Positions 39,447 to 47,675 of a DNA stretch of 64,000 bases are shown piece by piece. Under the pieces are notes generated by a model. It had not been told where the DNA came from. It searched no databases and saw nothing but the letters and a program-made list of their open reading frames with translations. Within the stretch, counting starts at the first letter, position 1, and every line of letters starts with the position of its first letter. Both the position numbers and the translations under genes were made by a program. Origin of the DNA: a virus. The stretch is taken from positions 1-64,000 of the IMG/VR virus record IMGVR_UViG_3300025154_001031; one strand, 5' to 3'.

Positions 39447-39998
39447 ATGCCTACAAATGTTAACTTGATCCATGTCGGGGCCGGTACATTGTCGCTTGAC
39501 GAGGGACTGGCTGGCGCTCTTACGGTAGCGGTCACCGACGACGGAGGATCGCTTGCATATTCTCAAAGCCTTGAATTTATTGAAATTGAAGAGGCTATCG
39601 GGGCTGTTGATGCTTATATTACGGGTGAAGAATGTACTTTTTCGATAACCTGCAAAGAGAGTGAAGCGGCTAAAGTAAAGATGGCTATGGGGCACGGTAC
39701 TATAACCACTACGGCGGCTGCCGCTGGCGTAAAGGGCAAAGATGAACTTGAGTTTGGAAGTAGTAGTGCGGTTACTAAAAGGACATTAAAATACACTGTT
39801 CCGCGCAGGCATAACCCAGCTCTTAACATAATTATTGAGTTATGGAGCGTGGTGGCTGTTCCTAAGCTGGAAAAGAAATTTACCAAAAAGGGACAGACAA
39901 TGATCGCTATGACTTTCCGTGCAATCAACGATATGACAAAGAATGCTGGGAAGCGCCTTGGCAAGATCACGTATGAAACTGCTGAAGCGACAAGCTAA
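39447..39998 (+). CDS. Major tail tube protein
   Basis: A beta-rich 183-residue protein: VGAGTLSLDEGLAGALTVAV, later ECTFSITCKESEAAKVKMA and KLEKKFTKKGQTMIAMTFRA. This pattern fits tail tube proteins of siphophages. ATG 39447 after TTGAGGAG. The gene set from here to 57248 is the tail. Confidence 0.65.
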   Translation: MPTNVNLIHVGAGTLSLDEGLAGALTVAVTDDGGSLAYSQSLEFIEIEEAIGAVDAYITGEECTFSITCKESEAAKVKMAMGHGTITTTAAAAGVKGKDELEFGSSSAVTKRTLKYTVPRRHNPALNIIIELWSVVAVPKLEKKFTKKGQTMIAMTFRAINDMTKNAGKRLGKITYETAEATS

Positions 39999-40013
39999 GG
40001 GAGGGCTAACTAA

Positions 40014-40378
40014 ATGCCAAGAACTGCATTAGCTGTACAATCATGCGCCGTAACTGGACTAGAAACTGTTTACACTGCCGCTAACGTTGATGGTCATAGC
40101 GTTGCAAATAACGGAGAGATGTTTTTGCACGTAAAGAATGAAGCTGTCGCTGATATAACCGTCACCCTGGTTAGTGTCGCCGACCCGTGGGGCAGGACAG
40201 GGGATCGTGCGATTGTTGTTTCGGCAGGACAGGTGACAAAGCAATAACTGTTTCAGCGGAAGAAGAAAGAATGATCGGGCCAATCCCACCCCTGCTTTTT
40301 AACCAAGCTGACGGCACTGTTAACGTAAACTTTTCGGCTGTAACCACTGTCACGGTAGCAGCCATAAGGTTGAGGTAA
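40014..40378 (+). pseudogene. Frame-broken small virion protein gene
   Basis: From ATG 40014 the frame runs 77 residues and ends QVTKQ. The natural continuation (GRTGDKAITVSAEEERMIGPIPP to VAAIRLR at 40378) lies in a different frame. Two homologous 32-bp stretches, 40191-40222 and 40223-40254, both encode GRTGD(R/K)AI(V/T)VS but only 23 of 32 bases agree. The second copy would continue the first in frame if only one were present. This looks like a recombination joint between two divergent alleles. The intact protein (about 115 residues) would be a beta-rich surface protein. Confidence 0.6.
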
Positions 40379-40381
40379 GAC

Positions 40382-40897
40382 ATGGATAAACTTTTAAGAG
40401 AAACCAAACCTGCCCAGGGATACTTGCCCGAGGTTGTCCCTGGGCAACATTGGAACCCTGACGCTGATGGTGGCAATGGCGGGTATGAAAAAAATTATGG
40501 TAGCGGTGGGGCTGCAAGGGTACTACTGTGGGGATTGGATGGCAGTGCCTTATTGACAGAAGAGAAGCCTGGTCATGTCGATGTTATTGACAGGGCAGGC
40601 CGGGAGATTGGGAAGGTAAGTGCTGATAATTTAGACATAGCTTTGTCTGTACTGCGCGACGCAATTACGAAGACCGGAGAGACATCTAAGACCCTAGCTG
40701 ACGTTGTAAGTGCCCTGGCGTCAACTTTAAATGTCCAACTAACTGGTAGTATACCTGAGTATTCTTGGTTTGATAGTGCGACACCACCGACACCAGCGGA
40801 ACCGACAAAATTAGCTTGGGGATATAATTTTAACACGACAACCGGAGTTGTAACTGTCTATGGTTGGTCTGGTACTGCTTGGGTGGAGGTGGTATAA
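40382..40897 (+). CDS. Hypothetical virion protein, 171 aa
   Basis: The N-terminal part is Gly-rich (PDADGGNGGYEKNYGSGGAA); the middle is helical (LDIALSVLRDAITKTGETSK). A beta-rich C-terminal part contains YSWFDSATPPTPAEPTKL and ends with GWSGTAWVEV, a pattern of phage structural proteins that end in fibre-like hairpins. Position after the tail tube suggests a tail-associated or displayed protein. Not recognised. Confidence 0.45.
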   Translation: MDKLLRETKPAQGYLPEVVPGQHWNPDADGGNGGYEKNYGSGGAARVLLWGLDGSALLTEEKPGHVDVIDRAGREIGKVSADNLDIALSVLRDAITKTGETSKTLADVVSALASTLNVQLTGSIPEYSWFDSATPPTPAEPTKLAWGYNFNTTTGVVTVYGWSGTAWVEVV

Positions 40898-42091
40898 GTG
40901 TTTGATTTTTTAAGAGCAAAAAAATACATGGATATAGAAATCGCAAAAATAAACGGTCAAGGTGCAATTCAAGGAGCTATTGCAATTACCATTGATGATG
41001 GGTTAGAAAGCGCCCCAGTAGCGGCTACTATCTTGGAGAAATATGGTAGCAGGGGCACGTTTTTTATTGCTACTGGATATATCGGTAGTGCTGGTTATAT
41101 GACTTCTGCTCAAATTCAGGAGTTATATGATGATGGGCATGAAATAGGTGCACATGGTATTGATGGTACAAGTCTAACAACTCTAACAGAATCAGAAGCA
41201 AATAACGCATTAAAAACTCCCCAAGATACTTTAATTTCACTCGGTATTACTTCAAGAAGTTTTGCATATCCATCTGGTGCAGGGGCAGCAAGAGAACATA
41301 AACTGGCAAGTCGGTATTATGACAGAGTGAGAAGTAACCAATTTAACTCTTTAACCGAAAATGGTTTTATAATATATCCTTTTACCAGTGTACAATCAGC
41401 CGAAAAAGAAACTGTTAAAAATATAATCACGCATATAGCCAAAACAAAACAAAAGGCAGTATTTATTTTCCACAGAATCGGCACAGCAAGCGGTATTTAT
41501 ATGTTGCCGGATGACTTTGAGGAAATTGTTAAACATGCCTATGACCTTAAAGTAGCAATGTTGACTTTAGAAAATCTTACATCACCTTCATGGAATTTTA
41601 TTCCTGACCCGTGGTTTGAACAATCGTTATCAACTGGTAGTTTGGGATTTGGTTGGATTAAATCTGGTGGTCTTACTTATACTATAGTTCCTGGTGCTAG
41701 TCCGTGGGGTGGTAATGCGGTTACTATAACAGGTGGTAATGGTGCAACTACTGGATATATAGTAGCGAGATGTGCAATTAAACCTAGCATATCAAGTATG
41801 TATTTGAGACTTCCCTATAAAATAGTTGGATTAACTACAGGATACTTGTATATATCTGCCTATTATTATGCAGCCGACAGAGTTACTTTAATATCATCAC
41901 AAAACCTACCCAATATAACAGCTGACATTGATTGGACTGTTGGCTCTTTAGATTTGACTATCCCTGCAAACACACAATGGGTAGATGTCAGGCTTACCAG
42001 TGCAAACGCAAACGCGGAAGCTGTAATATCTCTTGGAAGGGTGGTTTTAAGTCCGTCATATGCTGGCGATTGGGCTGTTAATCCATCTTAA
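40898..42091 (+). CDS. Polysaccharide deacetylase with carbohydrate-binding-like tail
   Basis: Residues 25-240 form a NodB-type polysaccharide deacetylase: AITIDDGLESAPVAATIL with the catalytic-site D-D, GTFFIATG, HEIGAHG supplying metal histidines, and RSFAYPSG. Residues 245-397 are a beta-rich jelly-roll-like carbohydrate-binding domain (GWIKSGGLTYTIVPG and following). No signal peptide, so if it acts outside it must be carried on the virion. More AT-rich than its neighbours, suggesting later arrival. GTG start after GGTGGAGG. Enzyme class likely; the substrate (peptidoglycan or capsule) is inferred. Confidence 0.75.
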   Translation: MFDFLRAKKYMDIEIAKINGQGAIQGAIAITIDDGLESAPVAATILEKYGSRGTFFIATGYIGSAGYMTSAQIQELYDDGHEIGAHGIDGTSLTTLTESEANNALKTPQDTLISLGITSRSFAYPSGAGAAREHKLASRYYDRVRSNQFNSLTENGFIIYPFTSVQSAEKETVKNIITHIAKTKQKAVFIFHRIGTASGIYMLPDDFEEIVKHAYDLKVAMLTLENLTSPSWNFIPDPWFEQSLSTGSLGFGWIKSGGLTYTIVPGASPWGGNAVTITGGNGATTGYIVARCAIKPSISSMYLRLPYKIVGLTTGYLYISAYYYAADRVTLISSQNLPNITADIDWTVGSLDLTIPANTQWVDVRLTSANANAEAVISLGRVVLSPSYAGDWAVNPS

Positions 42092-42123
42092 TTACCCAAC
42101 TAACGGAGGTGCGTAATTAAGAT
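42085..42123. repeat. 11-bp inverted repeat at the end of the deacetylase gene
   Basis: ATCTTAATTAC (42085-42095) and its exact complement (42113-42123) flank 17 bases that include an orphan ribosome-binding site ACGGAGGTG with no start codon behind it. No T-run, so it is not a standard terminator. It may mark the edge of the regulator-recombinase insert or be a recombinase site. Confidence 0.4.
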
Positions 42124-42152
42124 ATTGCAAGGTTCGAAAAGAGCAAAAAATG

Positions 42153-42180
42153 AAGACCTCTTATTTCTGAGAGGTCTTTT
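42153..42180. terminator. Bidirectional terminator between deacetylase and regulator
   Basis: AAGACCTCT (42153-42161) pairs with AGAGGTCTT (42170-42178), followed by TTTT. The minus-strand regulator ends within the stem. Confidence 0.75.
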
Positions 42181-42376
42181 CCAGCTTAAGCACATCACTA
42201 ATTTTACAACTTAATGTCTCACAAATTTTTGCAAGGTTATCTAATGGTAGCCTGGAGGTTTCATTATTACACATCTCATTTATTGATGCCAGGCGAATAC
42301 CCGTTAATCTTGCAAGTTCTCTTTGAGACATGTTTTGCTTTTCTAATAACCCGGCCAGATTTATTCTAACTATCAT
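42161..42376 (-). CDS. Second small Cro/CI-type HTH regulator
   Basis: A 71-residue XRE helix-turn-helix (MSQRELARLTGIRLASINEM, then LDNLAKICETLSCKISDVLK), typical of short Cro-like repressors. Transcribed away from the recombinase gene, with a shared control region between. It sits in the middle of the tail genes, where no regulator is expected. AGGAGC lies upstream of its ATG. It probably controls its own gene and the recombinase. Confidence 0.8.
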   Translation of the reverse strand: MIVRINLAGLLEKQNMSQRELARLTGIRLASINEMCNNETSRLPLDNLAKICETLSCKISDVLKLEKTSQK

Positions 42377-42402
42377 AATTACAGCTCCTTTTATTTGTTT
42401 CG

Positions 42403-42472
42403 ATTATATTAACATATTGACCCGCAAAACGGAACATGTTAATATAATATTAGTGTTACGCTAAACGGAACA
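42403..42472. promoter_or_regulatory. Promoter and operators of the regulator-recombinase cassette
   Basis: A perfect 13-bp inverted repeat, ATTATATTAACAT (42403-42415) and its complement (42436-42448), surrounds a rightward promoter (TTGACC 42417-42422, TAATAT 42440-42445, 17-bp spacer). AAACGGAACA occurs twice, at 42427-42436 and 42463-42472. These are probable binding sites for the small HTH regulator. They resemble the AAACGCAACA operators at 6706 and 6741. Confidence 0.65.
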
Positions 42473-42488
42473 ATAAGGGGGCGGCAAC

Positions 42489-43331
42489 TTGTTACTCACT
42501 GAAGCTTGGAAACTCTACGAGGGGGATAAAAGGCTTTTAGGATATTCTCTCCACACGCTTAATGCATACCAAATACAGTCTAACTTATTGATTAGACAAA
42601 TAGGGGATATTGAAATTAAAGATGTTACCCATCTTGCTCTTAAAGAGTATTTGATTAAGCAGGTACATCTTAAGCCTGCTAGTATCGGGCACAGAATAAA
42701 GTTCATACGGGCCTTTTTCCGGTACCTGCATGAAGAAGGATTTTTGGAGCGAAATGTCTCCTCGAAATTAAAAGAACCAAAACAGGGAGCACGCATCCCA
42801 AAGGCACTGAATACTGAGGAGGTGGAGTTGCTACGTGATGCCTGTAATAGTGCATTGGAAAAGGCGCTCACTGAATTTTTCTACGCCACAGGATGTCGGA
42901 TAGGCGAAGTTTTTGGACTGAACATAAAAGACATTAATTGGCAGACAAGATCCGCTCTTGTCATTGGCAAGGGTAACAAACAGCGCGAAGTGTATTTCAC
43001 TGAGAGGTGCAGGATATGGCTGCAGAAATATTTACAGAGTCGGACCGATGAACATGAAGCCCTGTTTGTAACAGTCAGAAAACCTATCCGACGTATGTCG
43101 ATAGCCAGAATCAGGGAGATAGTGAAAGATATCGCCAAACACTCTGAGGTGGAAGTAAATGTCTATCCGCACAGATGGCGGCATACGACAGCAACTACGA
43201 TGTTGGAGAATGGAGCACCATTGCACGTTATCATGTCCAGCATGGGGCACGCCCGTCCCAGCACCACGATGATTTACGCCCAGCTCTCCGGGGAGCGTCG
43301 GCGGCAGGAGTATAACAAATATTTTAGATAG
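42489..43331 (+). CDS. Second tyrosine recombinase, XerC/D-like
   Basis: Has the N-terminal SAM-like core-binding domain (YSLHTLNAYQIQSNLLIRQ) and the catalytic domain with R in CRIGEVFGL (about residue 137), HRWRH (about 233), GHARPSTTMIY with the nucleophile tyrosine. No arm-binding domain, so it resembles XerC/D rather than a lambda-type integrase. At 280 residues it is normal for that type. It could excise or invert the surrounding cargo. TTG start with AAGGGGGCGG upstream. Confidence 0.88.
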   Translation: MLLTEAWKLYEGDKRLLGYSLHTLNAYQIQSNLLIRQIGDIEIKDVTHLALKEYLIKQVHLKPASIGHRIKFIRAFFRYLHEEGFLERNVSSKLKEPKQGARIPKALNTEEVELLRDACNSALEKALTEFFYATGCRIGEVFGLNIKDINWQTRSALVIGKGNKQREVYFTERCRIWLQKYLQSRTDEHEALFVTVRKPIRRMSIARIREIVKDIAKHSEVEVNVYPHRWRHTTATTMLENGAPLHVIMSSMGHARPSTTMIYAQLSGERRRQEYNKYFR

Positions 43332-43349
43332 CCGCTTCCGGGCGGTTTT
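43332..43349 (+). terminator. Terminator behind the recombinase gene
   Basis: CCGC (43332-43335) pairs with GCGG (43342-43345) and TTTTA follows; short but placed exactly after the stop codon. Confidence 0.5.
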
Positions 43350-43369
43350 AATTTTAAGGAGGTAATCCT

Positions 43370-43807
43370 ATGATTTGCGAAGTAAATAAAACTATCGAAG
43401 ATAAAATTGAAGCAATTAAAAACCGTACACCCGACCAAAAAATGACCCGTGAAGGCGTACCGGTTAGCATCGGCGGCCAAGTATTTAAGATTAAGCCACT
43501 GGTACGCAAACAGGCCCGGGCTTTTCGCCAAAAGTGGGCTGAAATGGCCACAAAGTTTCTACATTTGGATGTCGTACTGACTGATAAAACCTCTTCTGTT
43601 AATCCATTTGTTGCGCTTCTTGATAACCTAGGAGAAGCCGAACCCTTGCAGTTAAATGCACTTACCATAGCTATTCCGGAACTGGTAGGCAGAGAGGACT
43701 GGATCGACGATAACGTCACAAATGAGGAGTTGGCAGAGGCTATGTTGCTAGCCCTGCATATGAACGGCATGGGAAACCCTATGAACCCCCGGCAGAGGGG
43801 GATGTAA
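43370..43807 (+). CDS. Tail assembly chaperone, short form
   Basis: A helical 145-residue protein: GGQVFKIKPLVRKQARAFRQKW with later LTIAIPELVGREDW and TNEELAEAMLLAL. It lies between the tail tube/cargo block and the tape measure, the place of lambda gpG-type chaperones that wrap the tape measure. A run of five C (43786-43790) near its end allows a -1 shift into the following frame. ATG behind AAGGAGG. Confidence 0.7.
   Translation: MICEVNKTIEDKIEAIKNRTPDQKMTREGVPVSIGGQVFKIKPLVRKQARAFRQKWAEMATKFLHLDVVLTDKTSSVNPFVALLDNLGEAEPLQLNALTIAIPELVGREDWIDDNVTNEELAEAMLLALHMNGMGNPMNPRQRGM
43784..43790 (+). promoter_or_regulatory. Probable -1 programmed frameshift site
   Basis: In the codons AAC CCC CGG, slipping back one base gives CCG GCA GAG and opens the frame PAEGDVTLANVYEAF, which continues into the second chaperone half. 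The downstream frame has no ribosome-binding site of its own. Siphophage tail chaperones commonly use such a shift. Confidence 0.6.
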
Positions 43808-44067
43808 CATTAGCTAACGTTTATGAAGCATTTATGACTGCTTTCCCTGCTTACACGGTTGATAAAATTGAAAATGAGCTTACCGATGACCAAATTGTCT
43901 TATTAATGGAAAGCCGGGTAGACAGAGTTGGAGGCGAAACGGTATCTACTGAAAGCCTCGCACTAAAAGCACTGAACAACAAAGGAAAAGTTAATAAAAT
44001 GGATATTGAGGACCTTGAAAACATGCCTGGATTTGCAGTAGAAAAGGTGGTGGTGAGTCGTGGCTAG
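43794..44067 (+). CDS. Tail assembly chaperone, frameshift extension (T-like)
   Basis: Read in the -1 frame after the C5 run, this gives an acidic helical extension (VTLANVYEAFMTAF, then DKIENELTDDQIVLLMESRVD) of the short chaperone. The only ATG, at 43834, has no ribosome-binding site, so production as a fusion with the 43370 gene (about 230 residues together) is the better model. It overlaps the tape measure start by 8 bases. Confidence 0.6.
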
Positions 44068-47000
44068 TGCAGGCGAATTGCTAATACGGATTATGGGTGA
44101 TCCTCGTAACGCAGTACAGGCTTTTATTGGTCTACGACAAGAGTCTCAGTCAAGTATGCGCAGCGTTACTGCAGCAGTTCAGGGTGCCACTACGCAGCTT
44201 TCACGAAATGCAAGCGGAGTCAGGCAAGCCCTTGGAACTATGTTCGATGATGTAACTGCAGATAGATTAATTGATGAGTTGCGGCAGAGTGGTCGTGCTG
44301 GGGAGAGTGCTTCCAGGGAGATTATTCAGGCACTAAATAGGATTCAAGGCGAAACTGATCGTACCGCTACAGGTCTAAATATTTTTGGGGAAGCTTGGAG
44401 AGAGGTTGGACAGGACGCTAGGCGGTCTTTGAATGATACGCAAGATGAACTCAGGGATACTGACAGTATGTTAGACAAGGTTAAAAAAGGCGTTGCTGCC
44501 TTGGCTGCTGGTTTTGCTGGGTTAAAAATTGCGGAGTCTGTGGACGATGCTGCTTCGAGTGCCGGCCATTTACGGGCTATGTTAGGGAAGACAAAAGAAG
44601 AAACAGAAGAGTTTAATAATATAGCTCGTGAAGTTTATGGAGATAACTTTGGCGAGAGTATGCGTGAGGCAAGCGAAACTGTTGCTATGGTAAATCAGTC
44701 TTTAGGCTTAACAGGCGAGGAATTAAAAAAGCAAACCGAAACCGTCCTAATGCTAAATGATGTATACGAAGTATATGGAGCAGATACACAGGCTGATTTG
44801 CAGGCAGTTCGTTCTATGATGACTGCTTGGCGTATTGATTCGCAATATGCCTTGGATATTATTACAAAAGGTTTTCAAGATGGTGCTGGTGCCGCTGGTG
44901 ATTTTCTCGACACAATGACTGAATATCCAAAGTTTTTTAAAGATATAGGCCTTAATGCTCAGGATATGTCAAAATGGCTAACTGAGGGCATGAGGGCAGG
45001 TGCTATGGACACAGACAAGCTTGCTGACTCAGTACACGAAATGGCAAGAATTTTTAAAGAAGAGACTGATAGAGCAAACGAAGCATTAGTCCAAATGTTC
45101 CCTGCTGCACAAGCAGAAAAATTAATGGCTGACATTGCTGTTGGTGGCGAAAAAGGTAGGGAAGCTTTTTATACAATAGCTGAAGGTCTTGCTAATATTA
45201 AAGACCCTGCACAAAGAGCTGCTCTTTCGGTTGAATTGTTTGGCGATGTGGCAGGCGAATTATCATTAAATGTTTTAGATCCGCTATTGAAAAAGTTCGT
45301 TGAATTAAAAGATACGCAGTTGGATACCGCAGGCGCAACAGACTCAATGAATGCTGAATACACTGGCTTGTCGGCAACAATAGAGGGGCTTAAAAAGAAA
45401 TTTGAAACATCGCTATTCGGAACAGTTCTTGATGACGCAGTTATGCCACTTGTTGATGGGTTGGGTTCAGTTGGTCTTGCAATGATTGGGTTAGGGCCAA
45501 TTGTTACTAAGCTCTCTCTTCTATGGACAAAATACGAGATTGCTACTAAATTAGCAGCGGCAGCGCAATGGGCTCTAAATGCTGCTATGGATGCAAACTT
45601 AATTGGTGTGATCATTTTAGCTATAGCGGCACTTGTGGCCGGCGGAATTGCCCTATATCAAAACTGGGAGGTTTCGGAGTTAGGGCAAGCCGTTAAAACG
45701 GTATTCAATAATATAAGATCAAGTGTTTCAGGCTTATGGGAGGAAGCAGTAACCTGGGGCAGCAACATAATTCAAGGCATGGTAAACGGTATAACATCCA
45801 AACTCCAATCGGCAAAAGAAGCTGCACTGTCTGTGGCATCCAGTGTCAAGGATGCCATAACGGGTTTTTTCGATATGCGAAGTCCTTCCAAAGTGACTGA
45901 GGAGCTTGGTAAATACGTTGCCGAAGGTTTAGCAAAAGGTATTGAGAAAGGAACTTCCGAGGCCGAACAAGCTGCAGAAAAAATGGCTCAGGCCGTTCAA
46001 GGTGCAGTTTCTTTGGTGCTTGGCGACATAGATAAGACGTTTCAACTGGCTTCTGCAGGCTTAGAAGTAAAAAACATGTTATCAAGCAATAACATAACAG
46101 AAATACAGAGACTCAAAAACGAACTTCAAAAACTCCAACTTGAGCTCCAGCAAGCGACAGAAAAAGTAGATGCGCTTAATGATATATACGAAATGACCAA
46201 GGCAAAACTTGGCGAAAATAGCGAGGTCACAAAGCAGTACGAATACGACCTGAAAATGGCAAAAATAGCCCTAGAAAAGTTAAACATAGAAATAGCCAAC
46301 AATGCAGTAGCGCAAGAACAAGCTTCTATTGACCAAATTATCAGAAGGCAAAAAGAGCTTTTTGACCAGTACAGTAAGGCACTTAAAGCAGAATCCGAGG
46401 AAATAAAGAAGGCTTACGAAGAACGCAAAGAACTTATCGAGGCAGAAATTGAGGCAGACGAGGAACTTATTAAATCCAAAGAGGAGCTAATTGATAAGCT
46501 TAAAGAGGAAACTGATAGTCGAGTTAAGGCTTTGCAAGCACAAATTGAAGCACTCGAAGAAGAAGCTGACACTGAAAGCCGTGCTGAGGCTGAGGAAGAA
46601 TATAACGCAACAATAGCAGAGCTAACCGAAGAACGTAATAAAGAGGCACTATATGCCGGTAAAGAACATAAAGAAAAAGTAGAAGAACTCGATAAGCAAA
46701 TAGCCGAGGCTCAAAAAGAATGGCAGGAAAAGCAGAACGAATGGGCAAGGGAAGATCAGGAAAAGGCATTGCAAGATCAAATAGATGCCATAGAGGAAGA
46801 AGCCGATATCCGCGAGGACGCTATAAAAGATGAAATTGACGATATTAAGGCCGCCAACGAAAAGAAGAGAAAAGAACTCGAAAAATATTACTCTGAAGTT
46901 CAGGAGCTTATCTCTGACAGCACATTGGAGATGCTGGCAAAGTTGGCAATGACCAACGATCAATGGTATCAACAAGGTGTTGACTGGATGCATCAATTAG

Positions 47001-47674
47001 CACAGGGAATGGTGGCAGGGTCTACTGAATTGCCGCTTGGTGCAAGCGAGTTTTTTGGTGGCGTGCAAGCGCAAGGGTCAAGTGGCGGCGCAGGAAGTGG
47101 CACCTCGCAACTAATAGCGTCAATCGGCCCTGGTCAATATATAAACGCAAACGGCACCACATATATGGCATCAAGGGACTTGGCCGGCATGTTAGATCAA
47201 CCTGTAGAATGGGACCAGGTGAACCAGAGGGTTAAAATTGGTACTCAATGGTTCACGCCGTGGAAGGTTGAGGATGGTACTTCTTACGTTGGTATACGCG
47301 AAGTTGCCGAAGCGCTTGGGTATACAGTTGGTTGGGATGATAGCAATGTGAAGATTTATAAAGCGGCAAAAGGCGGTATTTTCCATAGCCCGGCAATAAC
47401 TCAAATAGCTGAGGCAGGCGGTAGTGAGGTAGCGGCTCCGCTATCAACTCTACTGCCAATGATGCGAGATACATTGATTGATGCGCTGATGTCTATTGGA
47501 CCTAAATTTTCGTCAATGACACCCTCACCAGCAATGGCTGGTGGCGGCGATACCATTATAAACCTTACTTTTCCAGGCCCAATAACCATTCGTAGTGATG
47601 ACGATATTGTGCAGATAAGTGACCGACTTGGTGGATTAGTGCGCTCGACACAGCGAGGAGTGGGGAGGCGGTAA
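44060..47674 (+). CDS. Tape measure protein with a copper-amine-oxidase-like N domain
   Basis: A 1204-residue tape measure that sets tail length. The N-terminal part is helical (phage tail tape measure TP901-type), membrane-like segments lie at about residues 463-535 (GVIILAIAALVAGGIALY) and a long charged coiled coil at 677-950. Residues about 1023-1107 carry a copper amine oxidase N-terminal-like (stalk) domain: YVGIREVAEALGYTVGWD with RDLAGMLDQPVEWDQ, an insertion unusual in tape measures. The C-terminus is GGDTIINLTFPGPITI. GTG start. Similar domains occur in two other genes of this window. Confidence 0.85.
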   Translation: MASAGELLIRIMGDPRNAVQAFIGLRQESQSSMRSVTAAVQGATTQLSRNASGVRQALGTMFDDVTADRLIDELRQSGRAGESASREIIQALNRIQGETDRTATGLNIFGEAWREVGQDARRSLNDTQDELRDTDSMLDKVKKGVAALAAGFAGLKIAESVDDAASSAGHLRAMLGKTKEETEEFNNIAREVYGDNFGESMREASETVAMVNQSLGLTGEELKKQTETVLMLNDVYEVYGADTQADLQAVRSMMTAWRIDSQYALDIITKGFQDGAGAAGDFLDTMTEYPKFFKDIGLNAQDMSKWLTEGMRAGAMDTDKLADSVHEMARIFKEETDRANEALVQMFPAAQAEKLMADIAVGGEKGREAFYTIAEGLANIKDPAQRAALSVELFGDVAGELSLNVLDPLLKKFVELKDTQLDTAGATDSMNAEYTGLSATIEGLKKKFETSLFGTVLDDAVMPLVDGLGSVGLAMIGLGPIVTKLSLLWTKYEIATKLAAAAQWALNAAMDANLIGVIILAIAALVAGGIALYQNWEVSELGQAVKTVFNNIRSSVSGLWEEAVTWGSNIIQGMVNGITSKLQSAKEAALSVASSVKDAITGFFDMRSPSKVTEELGKYVAEGLAKGIEKGTSEAEQAAEKMAQAVQGAVSLVLGDIDKTFQLASAGLEVKNMLSSNNITEIQRLKNELQKLQLELQQATEKVDALNDIYEMTKAKLGENSEVTKQYEYDLKMAKIALEKLNIEIANNAVAQEQASIDQIIRRQKELFDQYSKALKAESEEIKKAYEERKELIEAEIEADEELIKSKEELIDKLKEETDSRVKALQAQIEALEEEADTESRAEAEEEYNATIAELTEERNKEALYAGKEHKEKVEELDKQIAEAQKEWQEKQNEWAREDQEKALQDQIDAIEEEADIREDAIKDEIDDIKAANEKKRKELEKYYSEVQELISDSTLEMLAKLAMTNDQWYQQGVDWMHQLAQGMVAGSTELPLGASEFFGGVQAQGSSGGAGSGTSQLIASIGPGQYINANGTTYMASRDLAGMLDQPVEWDQVNQRVKIGTQWFTPWKVEDGTSYVGIREVAEALGYTVGWDDSNVKIYKAAKGGIFHSPAITQIAEAGGSEVAAPLSTLLPMMRDTLIDALMSIGPKFSSMTPSPAMAGGGDTIINLTFPGPITIRSDDDIVQISDRLGGLVRSTQRGVGRR

Positions 47675-47675
47675 T

